The notes beneath the pieces are model-generated. The model saw only the letters and a program-made list of their open reading frames with translations, searched no databases and was not told where the DNA came from. A stretch of 64,000 bases of DNA from Candidatus Woesearchaeota archaeon (GTDB taxonomy: Archaea > Nanobdellota > Nanobdellia > Woesearchaeales > UBA10216): assembly GCA_016192905.1 (NCBI GenBank), contig JACPTG010000001.1, positions 545,005 to 609,004 on the forward strand, given 5' to 3'. The position numbers were made by a program, and so were the translations under genes. Below are positions 1 to 8,691 of this stretch, in pieces (positions within the stretch are counted from its first letter, which is position 1; the number at the start of each line of letters is the position of its first letter).

Positions 1-263
1 AACAGATTCAGGCCTGCCTTAACGGCCCTTACGACAGGAAAAGGTACGAAGACCTGATAAGTATTATAGCAGAACACCCGGATTTCACAAGAGTTGGCGG
101 AATAGCTGGCATGGTTTATGGGGCGATAGTGGATGGCGAACTCGAGCTGGCCAAGTTGCACATTAAAGAAGGCAACAATGGCCTGGCACAGGAAGCGCTA
201 ACCAACGCACAGAATTACTACGCCCTCGTCAGATATGAGCAGGGAGAATTAGGATTCAGATGA
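1..263 (+). CDS. C-terminal fragment of an unrecognised protein
   Basis: An open frame read from base 3 runs without a stop to TGA at 261-263, giving about 86 residues. The start lies outside the window. The fragment is soluble and mostly helical in composition, with alternating Ala, Leu, Glu and Tyr (ending in ...YEQGELGFR), somewhat like the last helices of a helical-repeat protein. I do not recognise a family. It is co-directional with purF, but a gap of about 115 bases containing a TATA box separates them, so it is probably a different transcription unit. Confidence 0.6.
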   Translation, partial: QIQACLNGPYDRKRYEDLISIIAEHPDFTRVGGIAGMVYGAIVDGELELAKLHIKEGNNGLAQEALTNAQNYYALVRYEQGELGFR

Positions 264-330
264 TTTTCTAAAGGCTAACGGGCCTGCTGTATATATTGTT
301 TGCGGCCAGAAGGCAGATGCAAGGGGCCAG

Positions 331-350
331 GGCAAATAAACTATATATAT
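331..350 (+). promoter_or_regulatory. TATA-box promoter of the purF operon
   Basis: An A-rich BRE-like stretch is followed by CTATATATAT at 341-350, centred about 34 bases before the purF GTG. That predicts a very short leader. It is the only plausible promoter in the 264-379 gap. Confidence 0.6.
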
Positions 351-379
351 GAGCCGCATTCCAGCCCTTTCAGAATGGG

Positions 380-1792
380 GTGGCGCAGTTGTGCGGAGTG
401 TTTGGGGTAATCGGAAGCAGCCAAGCTGCGGCTGAACTATACATAGCGCTAACCCACCAGCAGCACCGCGGGCAGGACGCGGCAGGAATAGCAACTTCTG
501 ACAGCCAAGGAAAGCTTAACGTCCTGAAAAGCAGGGGGCTTGCCATTGAAATATTCAGCGAGGAAAACATAGCCAATCTTGACGGAGGGATGGGGATATG
601 CCACAACCGCTACCCGACAGCAGGATACGGCGACGTCAAGGAATGCCAGCCATTCTTCCTTGACAAGGAAGGCATAGGAATAGCGTTCAACGGGAACATA
701 ATCAACTACCCCTACATGAAGAAGCAGCTTGAGGCAGCAGGCAGGGAATTTGAGTCAAGCTCAGACGGGGAGCTGCTCCTCTACATCTTCCAGGAAGGGT
801 ATGCCAACGGAGGCTTTTTTGAAGCGGTCAGAAACGTGCATGAGAAACTCATCGGAGGCTATTCAGTGGTTGGCATAATAGCAGGAGAAGGCATATTCGC
901 CTTCAAAGACCCCAACGGGATAAGACCGCTCCTGATGGGAAAAAGGGGAACTGCATACGCGTTTGCATCAGAAAGCATAGCGCTCTCCATAGAAGGCTAC
1001 AATGATATCCAAGACCTGAAGCCAGGCGAGGCCGCATTCATCCGAAAGGACATGGAAGCTGAAAGGCGGGTCGTAACAGCAGGGGAACCAAGGCCATGCG
1101 CATTTGAATTCGTATACTTTTCAACAGTGGAATCAAAACTTGAGGGAATCCCAGTATACCAGGCGAGAAGCAGGCTCGGCCAGGCACTCGCAAGAAAAGC
1201 CAGGGAAAAATGGCCAGAGCTTGAGATAGACGTAGTAATACCAGTGCCTGACACAAGCAGGCCAGCTGCAAACGCCCTCGCAAAGGAGCTGGGAAAGCCA
1301 TACGAGGAAGGGCTTGTCAAGAACAGGTACATCGGAAGGACATTCATAATGCCCACTCAGCGAATTAGGGAGAACGCGCTCAAGCTGAAACTCAAGCCAA
1401 TCGAATCAGTAATCAAAGGCAAAAAGGTAATGGTGGTTGACGACTCCATAGTAAGAGGGACAACATCAAAAAGAATAATCAGGCTTATAAGGGACTTCGG
1501 GGCTGAAAAGGTATACCTCCTCAGCACATTCCCGCCAATAAGAAACCCCTGCCTCTACGGAATAGACTTCACAAGCGAAAAAGAGCTCATAGCCCACGGC
1601 AAGACGATAAAGGAAGTTGAGCAGCATGTCGGGGCAGACAGGCTAATCTACATGAGCCCTGAAGACCTCAAGGAATGCATCGGGCTGAAAAGCCTCTGCA
1701 TGGCCTGCATAACAGGCGAGTACCCGACACCAACCGGGCACGCAAAGGAAATGCAGACGCAAAGGCAGGAGGACTACGCAAAGATAAAATGA
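380..1792 (+). CDS. purF: Amidophosphoribosyltransferase PurF
   Basis: PurF performs the first committed step of purine synthesis, PRPP + glutamine to phosphoribosylamine. The N-terminus carries the Ntn-hydrolase glutaminase with nucleophile Cys in CGVFG at residues 5-9, followed by HQQHRGQDAAG. The C-terminal phosphoribosyltransferase domain has the PRPP loop VMVVDDSIVRGTT near residue 350. The length of 470 aa is normal. The frame opens with GTG (380). An in-frame TTG at 389 would put Cys at position 2, so that Met removal alone would expose the nucleophile; otherwise a 4-residue propeptide must be cleaved. The stop overlaps the purD ATG (ATGA at 1789-1792), which indicates translational coupling. 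Confidence 0.97.
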   Translation: MAQLCGVFGVIGSSQAAAELYIALTHQQHRGQDAAGIATSDSQGKLNVLKSRGLAIEIFSEENIANLDGGMGICHNRYPTAGYGDVKECQPFFLDKEGIGIAFNGNIINYPYMKKQLEAAGREFESSSDGELLLYIFQEGYANGGFFEAVRNVHEKLIGGYSVVGIIAGEGIFAFKDPNGIRPLLMGKRGTAYAFASESIALSIEGYNDIQDLKPGEAAFIRKDMEAERRVVTAGEPRPCAFEFVYFSTVESKLEGIPVYQARSRLGQALARKAREKWPELEIDVVIPVPDTSRPAANALAKELGKPYEEGLVKNRYIGRTFIMPTQRIRENALKLKLKPIESVIKGKKVMVVDDSIVRGTTSKRIIRLIRDFGAEKVYLLSTFPPIRNPCLYGIDFTSEKELIAHGKTIKEVEQHVGADRLIYMSPEDLKECIGLKSLCMACITGEYPTPTGHAKEMQTQRQEDYAKIK

Positions 1793-3090
1793 GAGTCCTT
1801 GTAATAGGCTCAGGAGCAAGGGAGAACGCGATAGCTGACGCGCTGCTGCACGGCGGAACAGAACTTTACGCCTACATGAGCACAAAAAACCCGGGGATAT
1901 ACAAATACTGCAGGGGATACACAACCGGGAATTTAGAAGATGCCAAGGGAATAGGCGACTTTGCCACAGCAAACAAAGTGGAGCTTGCCGTTGTCGGGCC
2001 TGAGGCCCCGCTGGCAGCAGGGGTTGCAGACGAACTTATCCGCATAGGGGTAAAATGCTTCGGGCCTACAAAAGAGCTGGCCAAGCTTGAGACCAGCAAA
2101 GCCTTCCTCCGCAGCCTCCTGGAAAAATACAGGATAAACGCAAGCCCGAAATTCAGGGTATTCCGGAATTATGATGAAAAAGGCATGCTGGACTTACTGG
2201 AGGAATTGGGAGAGTATGTAATAAAGCCAGACGGCCTCACAGGCGGCAAAGGGGTGAAACTCTCAGGCGAGCACCTGGCAGGAAAAGAAGACGCGCTGGC
2301 ATACTGCGAGGAAGTCCTGCAGGGACACGGCTGCGTCATTATAGAAGAAAAGCTTTACGGAGAGGAATTCAGCCTCCAGACAATAGCAGACGGGATGACA
2401 GCCATAGACTGCCCGGCAGTCCAGGACCACAAAAGGGCATATGAAAATGACGAAGGGCCAAACACAGGCGGCATGGGCTCGTACAGTGATTCAAACCACT
2501 CCCTGCCATTCCTGCAGAAAGAGGACCTTGAAGAGGCACACGAGATAACCGTAAGAGTAATGAGAGCACTCAAAAAGGAAACCGGAAGCTTCATAGGAAT
2601 AATGTACGGAGGCTTCATGGCCACGAAAAAAGGCGTAAAGCTGCTGGAATACAACGCAAGGTTCGGCGACCCTGAGGCAATGAACGTGCTGCCCCTGCTG
2701 AAAGGAAAGCTGGCTGACGTATGCGCCGCTGCCGCCAATGAGGAGCTGGGAAGCGCAAGGGTGGAATTTGAAAAAAAAGCGACTGTCTGCAAATACGTAG
2801 TCCCAGAAGGATACCCAGACCGCCCGGTAATCTCCAAGATTGAAATAGAAAAACTCCCAAACGCGCTCACATACCATGCAGCTGTTGAAGAAAGGGAAGA
2901 CGGGCTGTACACCACAAAATCAAGGGCGGTTGCATTCGTCGGGGTAGCGGACACAATAGAAGAAGCAGAGAAGATTGCAGAGGATGCCGCAAATGGGGTA
3001 AAAGGAAGCGTATACCACAGGAAAGACATCGGAACCAAAGAGCTTGTCCAGAAAAGGGTGGAGCACATGAGGAGGATAATGAATGGATAA
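1789..3090 (+). CDS. purD: Phosphoribosylamine-glycine ligase PurD
   Basis: GAR synthetase is an ATP-grasp enzyme joining phosphoribosylamine and glycine, the second purine step. The start is the ATG at 1789, giving MRVLVIGSGARENAIA with the family's N-terminal G-x-G-x-R-E motif; a longer frame back to 1675 is only overlap with purF. The ATP-grasp core includes VIKPDGLTGGKGV (around residue 145), NTGGMGSYS and LEYNARFGDPE with metal-binding residues. The 433 residues are typical. The gene is coupled to purF upstream by ATGA and overlaps purN downstream by 8 bases. Confidence 0.96.
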   Translation: MRVLVIGSGARENAIADALLHGGTELYAYMSTKNPGIYKYCRGYTTGNLEDAKGIGDFATANKVELAVVGPEAPLAAGVADELIRIGVKCFGPTKELAKLETSKAFLRSLLEKYRINASPKFRVFRNYDEKGMLDLLEELGEYVIKPDGLTGGKGVKLSGEHLAGKEDALAYCEEVLQGHGCVIIEEKLYGEEFSLQTIADGMTAIDCPAVQDHKRAYENDEGPNTGGMGSYSDSNHSLPFLQKEDLEEAHEITVRVMRALKKETGSFIGIMYGGFMATKKGVKLLEYNARFGDPEAMNVLPLLKGKLADVCAAAANEELGSARVEFEKKATVCKYVVPEGYPDRPVISKIEIEKLPNALTYHAAVEEREDGLYTTKSRAVAFVGVADTIEEAEKIAEDAANGVKGSVYHRKDIGTKELVQKRVEHMRRIMNG

Positions 3091-3862
3091 CCACACACAC
3101 AAAAGAAAAAGCCCGCTGATGATTGCGGCATTCATGTCCGGAACAGGGACAAACCTCAGGAGGATACTGGAACTCCAGCATGAGCTTGGGAACGAGCTGT
3201 TTGAAGTGGCTGTGATATTCACAGACACAAGGGATGAAAAGAAATGCAGGGCGGCGGAAATAGCAGAGGAGTACAGCATACCATTGGTGGTAAATGACAT
3301 GGAGGAGTTTTATGCTGACAGGGGCCAAGAAAACACAAAGGACATGACTGTACGCGAGGAATACGACCTTGAAACAGCGGCAGAGCTGGAAAAAAGGGAA
3401 GTGAGCGTCGTGGCGCTGTGCGGATACATGAGGCTGGTAACACAGGCAATATACTCAAACTATGTCACGCTGAACGTGCACCCTGCAGACCTCACAAAAA
3501 AAGACAAGGACGGAAGGAGAATCTACGCAGGCCTGGCAGGAGCAAACTGCCTGAAAAAAGCAATCCTGAACGGCGAGCGCGAAGTCAGGTCAACAGTGCA
3601 CATAGTGAATGGGGAGCTTGACGGCGGGCCAATACTGGCAATTTCACCACCACTGCCAGTCAGTGCCCACCTAAAGGGATTGGGTGCTGAAGAGCTAAAC
3701 AAGGCGGCTGAAGACATGCAGGCAGAGCTGAAACACAAAGGAGACTGGATAATATATCCGGAAGTGATAAAGATGATTGCGCAGGGAAGAATGAAAATAG
3801 ACGACGACGAAAAAGTATATGTTGACGGAATACTGATGAAGGAAGGGTTTAGGTTTGTATGA
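3083..3862 (+). CDS. purN: Phosphoribosylglycinamide formyltransferase PurN
   Basis: PurN transfers the formyl group of 10-formyl-THF to GAR, the third purine step. The N-terminus MIAAFMSGTGTNLRRIL matches the phosphate-binding loop of PurN. The catalytic Asn-His pair is in LNVHPADL near residue 132, and the distal Asp region is STVHIVNGELDGGPIL near residues 170-185. At 259 aa it is about 45 residues longer than E. coli PurN because of an insertion after the first beta strands and an extended C-terminus. A folate-dependent PurN, rather than formate-dependent PurT, fits the neighbouring folate genes. The stop overlaps the next start (ATGA). Confidence 0.9.
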   Translation: MDNHTHKRKSPLMIAAFMSGTGTNLRRILELQHELGNELFEVAVIFTDTRDEKKCRAAEIAEEYSIPLVVNDMEEFYADRGQENTKDMTVREEYDLETAAELEKREVSVVALCGYMRLVTQAIYSNYVTLNVHPADLTKKDKDGRRIYAGLAGANCLKKAILNGEREVRSTVHIVNGELDGGPILAISPPLPVSAHLKGLGAEELNKAAEDMQAELKHKGDWIIYPEVIKMIAQGRMKIDDDEKVYVDGILMKEGFRFV

Positions 3863-4395
3863 AAGGCAGGCTTAGGAAGAAATACATCATGGAAAGGCTA
3901 ACCTTGAGCAGCCAGGAGTCTGCTGCAAAAAGCGCGCTGATACAGGAAAAGGCAATGGCCACCGAAGCATACAGGAAGGCAAGGCGAATAAGCCTGTACC
4001 TGGCCTCTGAAGGAGAAGCAAAGACTGAAGCGATAATGGAAGACTGCCTGAGGATGAAAAAGGAAACCTACGTGGCAAGAATCAATGGAAAAACGCTTGA
4101 GCCTGTCAAGGTCACAAAATCCACCGGATTTGCAAAAGGGATGCAGGGACTAACAGAGCCAGAGGGCAATGCCGCGCAAGTAACCGGGTTTGATGTAATA
4201 ATTGTGCCACTGGTGGCATTTGACACTAAAAGAAACAGGCTTGGCCGGGGAGGAGGGCACTATGACCGCTACCTAAGCCAGCATCCGGGCTACAGGATTG
4301 GCCTTGCCTTTGACATGCAGGAAGCAGAGGAAATACCTGCAGAAGGCCACGACGAGAAACTTGATGCCATCATAACCGAGACAAGGACAATATGA
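3859..4395 (+). CDS. 5-formyltetrahydrofolate cyclo-ligase
   Basis: This enzyme (MTHFS) converts 5-formyl-THF to 5,10-methenyl-THF using ATP and so recycles folate. The diagnostic C-terminal motif NRLGRGGGHYDRYL is present near residues 123-137, preceded by DVIIVPLVAFD. The N-terminus has a basic region (KGRLRKKYI) as in the family. The 178 aa length is normal. It overlaps purN and the next membrane gene by ATGA-type junctions, so all four genes are translationally coupled. Confidence 0.92.
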   Translation: MKGRLRKKYIMERLTLSSQESAAKSALIQEKAMATEAYRKARRISLYLASEGEAKTEAIMEDCLRMKKETYVARINGKTLEPVKVTKSTGFAKGMQGLTEPEGNAAQVTGFDVIIVPLVAFDTKRNRLGRGGGHYDRYLSQHPGYRIGLAFDMQEAEEIPAEGHDEKLDAIITETRTI

Positions 4396-4940
4396 AAACA
4401 ACCCTTCCATACGCCAGGGAAGCGCTGCGGAAATACTGGCCTGCAATGATAATCGGCGCAATAGCCACCATTGTAGCCATATCCATGACCAAATACATCA
4501 TAATAGGAGCACTCCTATTCCTGCATGCGGCCATGAGTGTCTTCACCAAGGTGCTGAAGAAAAACCATATAGGAATAGAGATTGTCACTCTGATAGCAGT
4601 CACCAGCGGAATTGCGTACGGGCCAAAAATCGGGGCAATAGCAGGGGGGCTTGCAATGGTAATCGACTACATATTCTCAGGAAGGCTATCAATGTTCAGC
4701 ATAGTGACAATACCCACATACGCGCTGATAGGCGTGATTGCCAGCGGCTTCGCCACAGCAAACATACTGACCCTCGGAATAGCGCTCACCATTTTTTACA
4801 ACCTATTCACCTGGATATTCATACTCGGCTTCATGGGAGGCCATGTTGACAAGTGCCTAAGGTTCGGAGCAACTAATCTTGCATTCAACACATTCATGTT
4901 CGGCAGCATAGCGCCAATGCTGCTGGCAATAATGAGCTGA
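4392..4940 (+). CDS. Small multi-pass membrane protein, possible ECF S-component-like
   Basis: The protein has 182 residues and five to six hydrophobic segments (roughly residues 18-36, 38-52, 62-80, 84-105, 113-135, 140-180). A short basic N-terminal helix precedes the first. Size, segment count and the glycine-rich loops (YGPKIGAIAGGLAMVIDY) resemble substrate-binding S components of energy-coupling-factor importers, but no diagnostic motif lets me assign a substrate. It sits between MTHFS and glyA with an ATGA overlap to the former, so a folate or other vitamin or one-carbon substrate is a reasonable inference, not an observation. Confidence 0.6.
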   Translation: MKTTLPYAREALRKYWPAMIIGAIATIVAISMTKYIIIGALLFLHAAMSVFTKVLKKNHIGIEIVTLIAVTSGIAYGPKIGAIAGGLAMVIDYIFSGRLSMFSIVTIPTYALIGVIASGFATANILTLGIALTIFYNLFTWIFILGFMGGHVDKCLRFGATNLAFNTFMFGSIAPMLLAIMS

Positions 4941-4954
4941 CGGAGGAAAAAAAA

Positions 4955-6286
4955 ATGAACCGAAAAGCGCCGCTGAAAGATGAAGACCCTGAGATATACG
5001 AGCAGATACAGAACGAGCTGAAAAGAAGAAGGGAAGGGCTGGAGCTTATACCCTCTGAAAACCTCACCAGCAAGGCAGTCCTGGAAGCGCTAGGAAGCAT
5101 ACTAACAGACAAATACTCAGAAGGATTCCCAGGAAGAAGATACTATGGAGGGAACGAATTCATAGACAAGATAGAAATGCTTGCGATAAAAAGGGCGATG
5201 AAGGCTTTCAAAGTACCCTTTGCAAACGTCCAGGCATACTCAGGAAGCCCTGCAAACCAGGCAGTTGCATTCGCAGTGCTGAAGCCCGGCGAAACGCTGA
5301 TGGGGCCTGACCTGCCTGACGGAGGGCACCTGACCCACGGCTGGAAGGCAAACTTCTCAGGCATATACTACAAGTCAGTGCCATACCACTGCAGGGCAGA
5401 CGGGTACATTGACCTTGAAGAGGCAAGGAAACTCGCGCTTGAGCACAAGCCAAAGCTTATATGGACAGGGTTCACAGCATACAGCAGGGAATTCCCATTC
5501 GAGGAAATGGCAGAAATAGCTGATGAGGTGGGAGCCTACCTTGCGGCAGACATAGCCCACATTGCAGGCCTTGTAGTGGCGGGCGTGCACAAAAGCCCTG
5601 CACCCTACGCGCACATAATAACCACAACAACGCACAAGACCCTGAGAGGGCCAAGAGGTGCGATTATAATGGCGACAGATAAAGGCCTTTCAAAGGAGCC
5701 TGAGCTGGGAAACAAGATAGACAAGGCGATAATACCCGGGCTGCAGGGAGGGCCGCACAACCACCAGACAGCAGCCATAGCGGTTGCCCTGCACGAAGCC
5801 ATGCAGCCGGAGTTCAGGGAGTACGCGCAGCAGATAGTGAAAAACTGCAAGGCACTGGCGCAGGCACTTATGGAAAATGGGCTGAAAATAGTCTCAGGGG
5901 GAACAGACAACCACCTGATGCTCATTGACCTTACACCCCACGGGAAAGGAAACGGCGTATTCGCGCAGGAAGCACTCGACGCAGCAGGAATAACAGTCAA
6001 CAAGAACACAATCCCGCAGGAGCCAAGCTCGCCATTCTACCCAAGCGGAATAAGGCTTGGAACGGCAACAGTAACCACACAGGGCATGAAGGAAAGGGAA
6101 ATGAAACAGATAGCAGAGCTGATGGCTGCGGTCATAGATGAAACAAGGCAGTACCAGCTGCCTGAGAAAAAAGAGGAAAGGACAGCCTACATAGCCAACT
6201 TCAAGAAGGAAATCCAGGCAAACCCGAGAATAATGGGAACAAGGCAGCGGGTAAAGGAGCTCTGCTCAGGGTTTGAGCTGTACTGA
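4955..6286 (+). CDS. glyA: Serine hydroxymethyltransferase
   Basis: SHMT interconverts serine + THF and glycine + methylene-THF, supplying glycine for PurD and one-carbon units for PurN. Family marks are LIPSENLTSKAVLEALGS, YYGGNEFID, SGSPANQAV and the PLP-lysine motif TTTTHKTLRGPRGA (Lys near residue 228). The 443 aa length is bacterial or eukaryotic-like. A strong purine-rich site (GGAGG at 4943-4947) precedes the ATG. It is followed after 3 bases by folD. Confidence 0.96.
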   Translation: MNRKAPLKDEDPEIYEQIQNELKRRREGLELIPSENLTSKAVLEALGSILTDKYSEGFPGRRYYGGNEFIDKIEMLAIKRAMKAFKVPFANVQAYSGSPANQAVAFAVLKPGETLMGPDLPDGGHLTHGWKANFSGIYYKSVPYHCRADGYIDLEEARKLALEHKPKLIWTGFTAYSREFPFEEMAEIADEVGAYLAADIAHIAGLVVAGVHKSPAPYAHIITTTTHKTLRGPRGAIIMATDKGLSKEPELGNKIDKAIIPGLQGGPHNHQTAAIAVALHEAMQPEFREYAQQIVKNCKALAQALMENGLKIVSGGTDNHLMLIDLTPHGKGNGVFAQEALDAAGITVNKNTIPQEPSSPFYPSGIRLGTATVTTQGMKEREMKQIAELMAAVIDETRQYQLPEKKEERTAYIANFKKEIQANPRIMGTRQRVKELCSGFELY

Positions 6287-6289
6287 ACA

Positions 6290-7126
6290 ATGGCAATACT
6301 GCTAGATGGGAAGGCGACCGCGGAGAAGATACGCAAAAGGCTGGCTGAAGAAACAAAAAAACTCCCAGAAAAACCAGGCCTCGCCGCAATCTTGGTGGGA
6401 AGCAATCCCGCCTCCAAGATTTATGTGGACATAAAAGAGAAGACCTGCAAGGAAGTCGGAATATACTCTGAGAGGCACAACCTTCCTGAAAACACGGATG
6501 GGAAAGAGCTAATCGCGCTGATAGAGGGTCTTAATGCAAAGAGCAGCATACATGGAATACTGCTCCAGCTCCCCCTTCCAGGCCATATCAACACCCAAAC
6601 TGCGCTGGACATAATAAGCCCGGCGAAAGATGTTGACGGATTCACAAGCCGAAGCGTGGCAAAGCTTGCTGCCGGAAACGAAGATAATGTGCCATGCACG
6701 CCAAAGGGAATAATCAGGCTGCTTGAGGAATACAAGATACCCATAGCCTCAAGGCATGCAGTTGTTGTCGGAAGAAGCATGATAGTCGGAAAGCCAACCG
6801 CGGCAATGCTGCTAAACAGGAACGCGACAGTAACAATATGCCACAGCAAAACCCCTGATTTGGGAAATTACACAAGGCAAGCGGACATACTAATCGTGGC
6901 AGCAGGAAAGCCCAAGCTTGTAACCGCAGAGATGGTAAAGCAGGGAGCAGCTGTTGTTGATGTTGGCATAAACAAGGTGGATGGGGGAATTGCCGGAGAC
7001 GTGGACTTTGAAAGCTGCAAGGGAAAGGCGGGATGGATAAGCCCTGTGCCTGGCGGAGTGGGGCCTATGACTGTTGCAATGCTGCTTGAAAACACGCTGA
7101 ACTGCTACAAGGGGATTGAAGGGTAG
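6290..7126 (+). CDS. folD: Methylene-THF dehydrogenase / methenyl-THF cyclohydrolase FolD
   Basis: FolD is a bifunctional enzyme taking methylene-THF to 10-formyl-THF, the PurN cofactor. The sequence shows ASKIYVDIKEKTCKEVGI (the catalytic Lys region), GILLQLPLPGHI, DVDGFT, PCTPKGIIRLL, and the Rossmann motif VVVGRSMIVGKPTAAMLL, ending in PVPGGVGPMTVAMLLENT. The length is 278 aa. It is the last gene of block one; the following 70 bases are AT-rich and hold a palindrome. Confidence 0.95.
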   Translation: MAILLDGKATAEKIRKRLAEETKKLPEKPGLAAILVGSNPASKIYVDIKEKTCKEVGIYSERHNLPENTDGKELIALIEGLNAKSSIHGILLQLPLPGHINTQTALDIISPAKDVDGFTSRSVAKLAAGNEDNVPCTPKGIIRLLEEYKIPIASRHAVVVGRSMIVGKPTAAMLLNRNATVTICHSKTPDLGNYTRQADILIVAAGKPKLVTAEMVKQGAAVVDVGINKVDGGIAGDVDFESCKGKAGWISPVPGGVGPMTVAMLLENTLNCYKGIEG

Positions 7127-7154
7127 AATGAAAAACAAAAGATTTATATAGCAC

Positions 7155-7174
7155 AATATAATCATGATTATATT
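7155..7174. promoter_or_regulatory. Perfect 20-bp palindrome, probable operator
   Basis: AATATAATCATGATTATATT is fully self-complementary. It lies 24 bases before the ATPase start and overlaps AT-rich TATA-like sequence, so a dimeric regulator bound here would block initiation. Further TATATT/AATATA repeats continue to 7195. Confidence 0.5.
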
Positions 7175-7197
7175 ACAATATAACAAAGGTTATATTA

Positions 7198-8625
7198 ATG
7201 GCAGAAGCTAAAACCGAGTTTTACAATAGGAAAGAAGAGCTTGCAATGCTCACTGAAAAACATGCGGCAATAGAGCGCTCCGGAAAGGGCGTCATGCTGG
7301 CCATATATGGCAGGAGAAGGGTTGGAAAAACTGAACTCATAAAGAAATTCATCAAGAAGTGCAAGGAGCAAAAGCTGTATTTTTATGTTGATCTTGCTGA
7401 AAGGGTGGTAATCCTTAACTCCCTGTCAAAGGCCATAAAGGAGCAGCTGAACGAGGATATTATCCTTGCAGATTTTGAGGATTTTTTCAATTATCTGACT
7501 AAAAAATCGGATGAAAGCGGCTTTATTCTGGTCATAGACGAATTTCAGAGGTTTTCGGACGTGGCTCCTGAATTCATAACATCTTTGCAGAAGCATTGGG
7601 ATAATACCCTCAAAAATAGCAGGGTCATGGTTTTTCTGGTAGGTTCTTCGATAGGGATGGTGCAAAAGATAACCAGCAGCAAGGCAGGGGCGTTATACGG
7701 CAGGGCTCAGAAAATCAAGATTTCCCCGTTTAGATATATTGATTTTAGGCGGATGTTCAGTGAATTGGATGAAGAGGAGAAAGTATTGAGATACGGGGTT
7801 TTTGGCGGGACCCCATTCTATCTTGAAAAAACAAAGCCGTTCAAGAATACCCTTGATGCAGTCCATGAGTTGGTTATTAAAAAGGATTCCGAACTATCAG
7901 AAGAGCCGAAAAACCTGCTGGAGTATGAAAATGTGAGGATTCATGCAAAGTATAATTCCATACTGCAATCAATATCGGCAGGAAAAGAAATCCTGAACGA
8001 AATAAAAGATTTCACAAAAATGCCTGCCTCCAGCCTTCCCCCTTACATAAACAGGCTTGATGGACTCTTGGACCTGGTCAGGAGAAACGATCCGATAAAT
8101 GGCAAGGAGAGGCTTGGGAGGTATAAGATAACCGACAATTTCTTCAGGTTTTGGTACAAGTTCGTATTTGAAAACCAATCTGCATTAAACATGGGTGCAA
8201 GGGACCAAATTCTAAAGCTGATAAAAAAAGAACTGAATGCCTACATTGGAAGGATATTTGAAGACATTATAAGGGAGATGCTTATTCTTTATAACGGAAA
8301 AGAAATTAATGGCCACAAAATAAGCTTTGAGAACATAGGCTCCTGGTGGGACAGGAATAATAATGAGGTTGATATTTTGGCTTATAATTCAAGGGAAAGA
8401 AGTTTTTTAGTTGGAGAGGTCAAGTGGTCTTCTGAAAAGCTGGATGTTAACATTGTTGAGGAATTGGCAAGAAAATCAAGATTGGTTGGATTAAGCGGAT
8501 CATACAAGCTACTTTTTGTCTCAAAGAGCGGGTTTACCGGAAGCGCATTAACGCGCTTGCGGGAAATGAATGCTTTATACCTGGACTTAAATGATATGAA
8601 AAAGCTATACAATGCAATAGAATAA
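7198..8625 (+). CDS. Archaeal-type ATPase with DUF234 nuclease-like C-terminus
   Basis: The 475-residue protein is of the archaeal ATPase family (STAND/AAA-like). Walker A is YGRRRVGKTELIKKF near residues 39-53 and Walker B is FILVIDEFQRF near residue 108. A middle winged-helix-like segment (LPPYINRLDGLLDLVRR) follows. The C-terminal region contains WWDRNNNEVDIL then FLVGEVKWS, a D...ExK arrangement of the PD-(D/E)xK type seen in DUF234. Its cellular role is unknown; relatives are expanded in archaea, often as mobile or defence-associated orphans. Base composition is more AT-rich than in the pur genes around it, which fits an insertion between folD and purM. Confidence 0.85.
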   Translation: MAEAKTEFYNRKEELAMLTEKHAAIERSGKGVMLAIYGRRRVGKTELIKKFIKKCKEQKLYFYVDLAERVVILNSLSKAIKEQLNEDIILADFEDFFNYLTKKSDESGFILVIDEFQRFSDVAPEFITSLQKHWDNTLKNSRVMVFLVGSSIGMVQKITSSKAGALYGRAQKIKISPFRYIDFRRMFSELDEEEKVLRYGVFGGTPFYLEKTKPFKNTLDAVHELVIKKDSELSEEPKNLLEYENVRIHAKYNSILQSISAGKEILNEIKDFTKMPASSLPPYINRLDGLLDLVRRNDPINGKERLGRYKITDNFFRFWYKFVFENQSALNMGARDQILKLIKKELNAYIGRIFEDIIREMLILYNGKEINGHKISFENIGSWWDRNNNEVDILAYNSRERSFLVGEVKWSSEKLDVNIVEELARKSRLVGLSGSYKLLFVSKSGFTGSALTRLREMNALYLDLNDMKKLYNAIE

Positions 8626-8655
8626 AAATTTTGTGGCCGCAGAGCCGGCATTCAG

Positions 8656-8668
8656 AAACCAATAAAAA
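8656..8668 (+). promoter_or_regulatory. TATA box for purM-purSL-purQ
   Basis: CCAATAAAAAG lies about 27 bases before the purM ATG in a GC-richer surround, which predicts a leaderless or near-leaderless transcript for the second purine block. Confidence 0.5.
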
Positions 8669-8691
8669 GACGGCCGAAATCCGCCAGGTTA

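Noticed and set aside
2355-3131. Long minus-strand frame across purD
   Set aside because: It is a shadow of the purD coding frame; composition is Ser/Phe-rich as expected from the complement, with no family motif.
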